From assembly GCA_029262795.1 (NCBI GenBank), contig JAJCYT010000028.1:186001-250000 (forward strand): DNA of 64,000 nucleotides, written 5' to 3'. The translations under genes and the position numbers were made by a program. Below, piece by piece: positions 59,268 through 64,000 of this stretch. Within the stretch, counting starts at the first letter, position 1; each line of letters begins with the position of its first letter. The stretch is from Candidatus Fraserbacteria bacterium (GTDB taxonomy: Bacteria > Bipolaricaulota > Bipolaricaulia > RBG-16-55-9 > JAJCYT01). Under the pieces are notes generated by a model. It had not been told where the DNA came from, ran no database searches, and saw nothing but the letters and a program-made list of their open reading frames with translations.

Positions 59268-60191
59268 TCAGCTTTCGTGAAATAATTTTGCCAAATGTTG
59301 TAGTTCTTCCGAACGGCGTAATTTTTCAATGGCTTGTTTCTCAAGTTGTCGGGCGCGTTCACGGCTGATTCCAAGCTTTTCGCCAATTGAAGCAAGTGTG
59401 TGTGCTTCGCCATCTTCAAGGCCATAGCGAAGCTGAAATACTTCGAATTGGCGCGGACTGAGTTGAGGCAGTTCTTTTTGAAGCGCTTCCCACCACATGT
59501 CGCGAAAGGCTGCTTTTTCAGGAGACACAACATTGTCATCGGCGAGAATGTCGTTAATGTCCTTACTGTCTGCACCATCCCCTGAGGATTCTTCTAAAGA
59601 CACGCCTGACTGAAGTGCCATTTTGACTTGGTTCAATCGATCCTGTGTCACGCCGAGTGCTTGGGCGGTGACTTCGCTGGTGGGTGGCGTGCCATGTTCA
59701 TCAAGAAATTTTTGCTCAAACACTTCAATTTTTTGCGCCAACTGAATCACGCTCTGCGGCAGGCGAACGGTTCGCCCTTCTTGTGACAGCACGCGGCGAA
59801 TGGCGTGATGCACCCACCACATAGCATAGGTGCTGAAACGAAAACCGCGTTCGGGATCAAATTTTTGAATGGCTCTTAGCAAGCCAATGTTGCCTTCTTG
59901 GACCAAATCCAAAAAGGCCAGGCTGCCACGTGGTTTGTATTCGCGGGCTGCATAAACCACCAAACGCAGGTTGGACAGCAACAATTTTTCCGTGGCTTGG
60001 TCGTCGCCTTTTTTTGAGGCGCGGGCCAAGGTTTGTTCCTGTTGCGAGGTGAGAAGTTGATAACGGCCAATCTCGCGCAAATACAGGCCCACCAAATCGA
60101 CATCGGGATGTTGACCCACGGAAGCATGGGCAAACTCGACTTCTTTTGCCTGGTTGCGTCTTTGATTAAATCCGTTTTGGCCCAAATTCAT
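59268..60191 (-). CDS. RNA polymerase sigma factor, sigma70 group 2 type
   Basis: 307 residues with regions 1.2 ('DLVGLYLREIGRYQLLTSQQEQTLA'), 2 ('NLRLVVYAAREYKPRGSLAFLDLVQEGNIGLLRAIQKFDPERGFRFSTYAMWWVHHAIRR'), 3 and 4 ('QFEVFQLRYGL ... TLASIGEKLGISRERARQLEKQAIEKLRR'). Region 1.1 and the non-conserved insertion of primary sigma are missing, as in RpoS-like alternative factors. RpoS or a primary-like minor sigma is possible; the symbol is withheld. GAGAGGA precedes the ATG. It stands alone between the hydrolase and mutS. Confidence 0.92.
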   Translation of the reverse strand: MNLGQNGFNQRRNQAKEVEFAHASVGQHPDVDLVGLYLREIGRYQLLTSQQEQTLARASKKGDDQATEKLLLSNLRLVVYAAREYKPRGSLAFLDLVQEGNIGLLRAIQKFDPERGFRFSTYAMWWVHHAIRRVLSQEGRTVRLPQSVIQLAQKIEVFEQKFLDEHGTPPTSEVTAQALGVTQDRLNQVKMALQSGVSLEESSGDGADSKDINDILADDNVVSPEKAAFRDMWWEALQKELPQLSPRQFEVFQLRYGLEDGEAHTLASIGEKLGISRERARQLEKQAIEKLRRSEELQHLAKLFHES

Positions 60192-60318
60192 GTTCCTCTC
60201 AAATGAAATTGTAGCAATTTTTTAATCAACTTTATCAGTGTATCAAGCAAGTTGGACCCACTGCAATCCATTTTGTATGGATCATGCCAAATTTAACTGT
60301 GGATTGATAGTCTTTTGA

Positions 60319-62880
60319 TCAAAGTTTTTGCTTGAGTTCAGCCAGGTATTCCAACGCCTGCATCGGGGTGAGTTCGTTAATGTCAAGTTCTGTCAGTTGT
60401 TGAATCACGGGGTGCTCGTCTGCAGAAAAAAGAGCCAGTTGTTGAATGACGCGAGGGCCGCGTTTGCTGGGTTTACTGTCGTCCATGTTTTCCAGCGGAT
60501 TTGAAGACAGAATGCGTTCCAATAATTCTTCGGCTTCTTTGACCACCACTTGGGGCAATCCAGCCAATTTGGCGACGTGAACACCGTAAGAACCTTCAGC
60601 AGCCCCAGGTGCCACTTGATGCAAGAAGATGACATCCTCATTGTATTCTTTAACCCGAACGTGCATGTTGACGACGCCGGAGATCTGTTCGGAAAGCTGA
60701 GTCAGTTCGTGATAGTGGGTGGCAAACAAGGTTTTTGCTCTAACCTCTTTGACCAAATATTCTGCCACTGCCCAGGCAATTGATACGCCGTCAAAGGTGC
60801 TGGTGCCACGGCCCATTTCATCGAGTAAGATCAAACTGTGTTCGGTGGCGTTGTTGAGAATATTTGCTGTTTCCAACATCTCGACCATAAAAGTGGAATA
60901 CCCACCAGCCAGCATATCGGAAGCGCCAACGCGAGTGAAAATTTGATCAAACAAAGGCAATGTTGCTGATTTTACTGGCACAAATGATCCCATTTGTGCC
61001 AACAGTGCAATCAAGGCAATTTGCCTTAGATATGTGGATTTACCACTCATATTTGGGCCGGTCAGTACCACCAGGTTTTCATCGTGGCTCAGGCCAAGGT
61101 TATTGGGGACAAAGCTTTGGCCCTTCATCAGTAATTCAACCACAGGATGACGTCCTTGTTCAATGCTGAGTTGCTTGTCTGAACTGAAGTTGGGGCGAGC
61201 ATAATCGTGGCGTTGAGCCACTTCTGATAGCGCTGCAAACACATCCAGGGTGGCCACAGATTCTGCCATGCCCTGCAAGTCGCGGGTGTGTCTTGCAACC
61301 TCATCTCGGACTTCACAAAACAATTGATATTCCAAATCGCGGCTGCGTTCCTGGGCTGCCAGAATTTTTTCCTCCAGTGTTTTGAGTTCTGGCGTAATGA
61401 AACGCTCGGAATTGGTCAGTGTTTGCTTGCGCACATAATGAACGGGTGCTTTTTTAGCTTGTGCTTTTGAGATTTCGATGAAGTAGCCAAACACGTTGTT
61501 GTAGCCGATTTTAAGTGTTGGTATGCCAGAATTTTTTTTCTCCTGGGCTTCCAGGTCCAAAATCTGTTGTCTGGCCTGTTGTTCCTGGTCGACCAATATT
61601 TTGAGTTCTGGGTGATAATCACCACGAATGACGCCGCCTTCTTTAATCGTGAGTGAAGCATCATCCCTCAGTGCTTTTTCCAACAGTTCTGCAAGCTGGC
61701 GTAGTTTTAGATTTTCCAGTTCAGCAACAATATGTTCGAACACTTTTGTGGGTTTGGATTCATAAAGTTCTTTGAGTTTGAGCCACAAATCCGGAAGCTG
61801 TGCCAACGATTGTTTCAATGAAAGTAGGTCTCTTGGTGTGACACGGCCTGTGCCCAATCGTCCGACCAAACGCTCGATGTCATAAACACCTTTGAGCACA
61901 TCACGTAATTCTCGACGCATCATGCCTTGCTCAATCAACGCTTGAACACCATCGAGTCGTGCTTCAATTTGTGCTTGATTGATCAGCGGATTCAGCAACC
62001 ATCGCCGCAACAAACGTTGTCCCATGCCTGTCAGTGCCTGATTGATCATGCCAAGTAGTGTGGCGCGAGTGCCGCCATCGTAGAGTTCACGTACCAATTC
62101 CAGGTTACGTACAGTGAACGGGTCAAGTCGCAGTGTGTCACTGGTGGAATAGGGTTTCGGGCGTTGCAGGTGAGCCAGTTCTTTTTGATTTTTTTTCAGA
62201 TATTCAAATAGGCCACCAGCAACTTCTGTCTCTAATTCTGACAATCCGAACCCTTCAGCGGTGACAACTTGGAAATGATTTAACAATGTCTCTGGGTGAA
62301 ATGCACTTGGATCAATGACAGTTCTGGCAATGGATTCCAATTCTGGTGGTAGTTCTAGTAAAAAACCTTCTGGAAACAACAGCTCGGCAGGAGCCAGCTT
62401 AATCACTTCAGCCAGCAGCGGAGCTGATTGTGAAAAAGATGTGGCGCGAAATTCACCAGTGGACAAATCACACACGGCCAATGCCCAGGTTTTGTATTTG
62501 TCCAACACGGCGACCAGGTAGTTGTTGTTGCCACGATCTAAAATGTCTTCTTCAAGTATGGTGCCTGGGGTGACCACTCGACGGACTTCTCGTTTGACCA
62601 AGCCTTTAGCGTTTTTTGCATCTTCGACCTGATCACAAATGGCGACTTTGATGCCGCGTTTAATCAAGCGGTTAATGTATACATCCGCTTTTTTGATGGG
62701 CACACCGGCCATCGGAGAATCTTCTCGATGAGTGAGAACGATATCCAGTTCACGTGCGGCGATTTCGGCATCTTCAAAAAATGTTTCGTAAAAATCGCCC
62801 AATTGAAAAAACAACACGGTGTCTGGATGTTGTTCCTTCATTGACATGTACTGTTGCATCATGGGTGTTAGTTGCGTCAT
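60319..62880 (-). CDS. mutS: DNA mismatch repair protein MutS
   Basis: 853 residues, full length. The N-terminal mismatch-binding Phe-x-Glu loop is 'QLGDFYETFFEDA' (about 27-39). The connector, lever and clamp domains follow, and the ATPase has Walker A 'LTGPNMSGKSTYLRQ' and 'DEMGRGTSTFDGVSIAWAV'. 'FATHYHELTQL' is also conserved. It recognises mispairs and recruits MutL, which is not in this window. It follows mobA by 17 bp on the same strand. Confidence 0.97.
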   Translation of the reverse strand: MTQLTPMMQQYMSMKEQHPDTVLFFQLGDFYETFFEDAEIAARELDIVLTHREDSPMAGVPIKKADVYINRLIKRGIKVAICDQVEDAKNAKGLVKREVRRVVTPGTILEEDILDRGNNNYLVAVLDKYKTWALAVCDLSTGEFRATSFSQSAPLLAEVIKLAPAELLFPEGFLLELPPELESIARTVIDPSAFHPETLLNHFQVVTAEGFGLSELETEVAGGLFEYLKKNQKELAHLQRPKPYSTSDTLRLDPFTVRNLELVRELYDGGTRATLLGMINQALTGMGQRLLRRWLLNPLINQAQIEARLDGVQALIEQGMMRRELRDVLKGVYDIERLVGRLGTGRVTPRDLLSLKQSLAQLPDLWLKLKELYESKPTKVFEHIVAELENLKLRQLAELLEKALRDDASLTIKEGGVIRGDYHPELKILVDQEQQARQQILDLEAQEKKNSGIPTLKIGYNNVFGYFIEISKAQAKKAPVHYVRKQTLTNSERFITPELKTLEEKILAAQERSRDLEYQLFCEVRDEVARHTRDLQGMAESVATLDVFAALSEVAQRHDYARPNFSSDKQLSIEQGRHPVVELLMKGQSFVPNNLGLSHDENLVVLTGPNMSGKSTYLRQIALIALLAQMGSFVPVKSATLPLFDQIFTRVGASDMLAGGYSTFMVEMLETANILNNATEHSLILLDEMGRGTSTFDGVSIAWAVAEYLVKEVRAKTLFATHYHELTQLSEQISGVVNMHVRVKEYNEDVIFLHQVAPGAAEGSYGVHVAKLAGLPQVVVKEAEELLERILSSNPLENMDDSKPSKRGPRVIQQLALFSADEHPVIQQLTELDINELTPMQALEYLAELKQKL

Positions 62881-62897
62881 GTTCCCCTCACCGAATG

Positions 62898-63488
62898 TTA
62901 CACATTATCCAACAAACGCAGGGCGCGTTCGCGGTCTTCCAGTGTGTTGATATTAATAAAGCTTTGCAAGTCGGGGTCTATTTTACGCAATTGAGGTTCA
63001 AAAACTTTTTCGATTGGGATGGTTTTTAACCAGGCTTGTGGTGAAAGCTTTTTTAATTGGAGTTGTGCCTCTATAGATTTAATCGCGTTTCCGTGATAGA
63101 GGGCAAACGTTGGAATGGCCCAGCCATCCACTTCAGGAACCACAGCCAAGATGTCTGGGTGACATTTTTGGATCAAGCATTCAATAATTTTCCCATTGAT
63201 GAACGGCATGTCACAGGCGACAAAAAAATTCCACGCTGTTTTCGAGTGATAAAGCCCTGAGTGGATGCCTCCTAAAGGGCCGTGATTTGGATGAATGTCG
63301 GACAATACGGGTAAATCCATTTGAGCTTTGCCAACCACCATAATGGTGTCAAATAAAGGTTTTAATTGATTCACGACATGCTGAATTAAAGGCTGACCCT
63401 GCCAATCTTGTAATGATTTGTCTGATTGAAATCGTGTGGATTGTCCGCCTGTCAATACAAAAGCAGTGATGTCAGTGTAAGTGGGCAT
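62898..63488 (-). CDS. mobA: Molybdenum cofactor guanylyltransferase
   Basis: 196 residues from the ATG at 63488, eight bases after the upstream gene's stop. The nucleotidyltransferase opening 'AFVLTGGQSTRFQSDKSL' fits MobA (consensus AGGxSxRMGxDK). 'DIHPNHGPLGGIHSGLYHS' and 'FFVACDMPFIN' follow. It converts molybdopterin to the guanine dinucleotide form. Related GTP-transferases such as CofC or IspD are less likely. The longer in-frame ATG at 63572 would overlap the upstream gene and is rejected. Confidence 0.88.
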   Translation of the reverse strand: MPTYTDITAFVLTGGQSTRFQSDKSLQDWQGQPLIQHVVNQLKPLFDTIMVVGKAQMDLPVLSDIHPNHGPLGGIHSGLYHSKTAWNFFVACDMPFINGKIIECLIQKCHPDILAVVPEVDGWAIPTFALYHGNAIKSIEAQLQLKKLSPQAWLKTIPIEKVFEPQLRKIDPDLQSFININTLEDRERALRLLDNV

Positions 63489-63496
63489 AGAGGTTT

Positions 63497-64000
63497 TTAT
63501 TGGGTTTGAAATAAAAACATGATAAAAACCTGAATAAATCCAAGGAAAAATCCAAGCAACGCACCAAACCAAGTAATTGCTTTTAGTTGTCGTCCAGTGA
63601 CGCCAAGGATAAGTTCTTCTATTTTTGGCAAAGAGAACTTATCGATTTGATCTGCTACAACTTGTTTGATATCGAGTTTTTCTACAATCAGAGGTGTTTC
63701 TCGAATTAGCCAGGCGATGATTTGTTCGCTGACAAAAATCTGCCCGCGTTGCATGGTTTCCTCTGGGATGAAACGATCCAATCGACCCAAGGGTTTATCT
63801 AGCCAGACATCGACTTGATTGGATGCATAGCTGGTGATTTTTTCCTGAACACGTTCTCCTTGAAGCCACTCGACGATTTTGCCGCTGGCTTTTTGAGAGG
63901 TGCGTGAGACGGACTCATCGGAAAAGTCAGGGAGAATTTCTCGCAGTGTCTTTTCACGGTGGTTTTCAATGGTGCCACTGACGAGCGTGACCAGTTGCTC
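63497..64000 (-). CDS. DUF445-family membrane protein (partial, 5' end outside the window)
   Basis: The frame is open to the window edge, giving 167 visible residues. It has helical, charged sequence followed by the characteristic end 'EELILGVTGRQLKAITWFGALLGFFLGFIQVF', a membrane hairpin that closes DUF445 (YheB-like) proteins. Function of the family is not established; a membrane-associated role in cell-envelope or sporulation-like processes has been proposed elsewhere. The mobA start follows eight bases after its stop. Confidence 0.75.
   Translation of the reverse strand, partial: EQLVTLVSGTIENHREKTLREILPDFSDESVSRTSQKASGKIVEWLQGERVQEKITSYASNQVDVWLDKPLGRLDRFIPEETMQRGQIFVSEQIIAWLIRETPLIVEKLDIKQVVADQIDKFSLPKIEELILGVTGRQLKAITWFGALLGFFLGFIQVFIMFLFQTQ

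Overview
The window comes from a diderm bacterium of uncertain lineage. It has several secreted or outer-membrane beta-type proteins ending in Phe, a PorV/UPF0164-like barrel end, MurA, and bacterial housekeeping genes (MutS, Rho, LysS, GreA, RNase III, RnpA, L32, an RpoD-family sigma factor). Most of it is moderate-GC core genome with tight 1-4 nt gene overlaps. Nothing seen fixes a phylum.

Layout. 1-3932: end of an outer-membrane protein gene, NudF, an S1-domain protein, an orphan OmpR-type regulator, and a two-gene operon encoding a zinc-finger membrane protein with a LysM-like tail. 3979-13445: an A/T-rich island ending at the 3' end of tRNA-Arg(CCT). It holds three large paralogous Cys-containing proteins, each ending in a nearly invariant 218-residue domain that I read as a phage prohead-protease-like domain, plus an FG-GAP beta-propeller and two small membrane proteins. 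Five 27-bp palindromic elements and three related 3' hairpin modules punctuate it. 13574-16176: rnc, tRNA-Gln(TTG), and a 14-TM MFS exporter. 16204-25487: nitrogen block with ygeW-ygeY, amtB-glnK, and gltB behind a strong promoter, a 38-codon leader ORF and serial hairpins.

25681-33673: histidine operon hisG-D-C-H-A/B-F-IE-purH, all overlapping, preceded by a 25-residue leader peptide with six His codons. HisA and HisB are one continuous reading frame. PurH recycles the AICAR released by HisH/HisF. 33682-40325: DMT exporter with Lrp regulator, MOSC protein, MscS channel, amidohydrolase, GlmS. 40503-46776: sugar-dehydrogenase-like secreted protein, then rho-murA-hflX and a glycosyltransferase. 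46985-52709: adenosine deaminase, a secreted beta protein, a second DMT transporter, a C45-type acyltransferase/peptidase, and a CcdA-like protein. 52715-64000: MazG-like NTPase, L32, PAP2 phosphatase, LysS, GreA, RnpA, two overlapping envelope-protein genes, an alpha/beta hydrolase, sigma factor, MutS, MobA and a partial DUF445 protein.

The most unusual part is the 9.5-kb island. Three proteins with fast-diverging Cys-framed N-terminal regions carry an almost frozen protease-like C-terminus, with no other phage gene present. The regulatory leaders of the his operon and gltB are the next most interesting.
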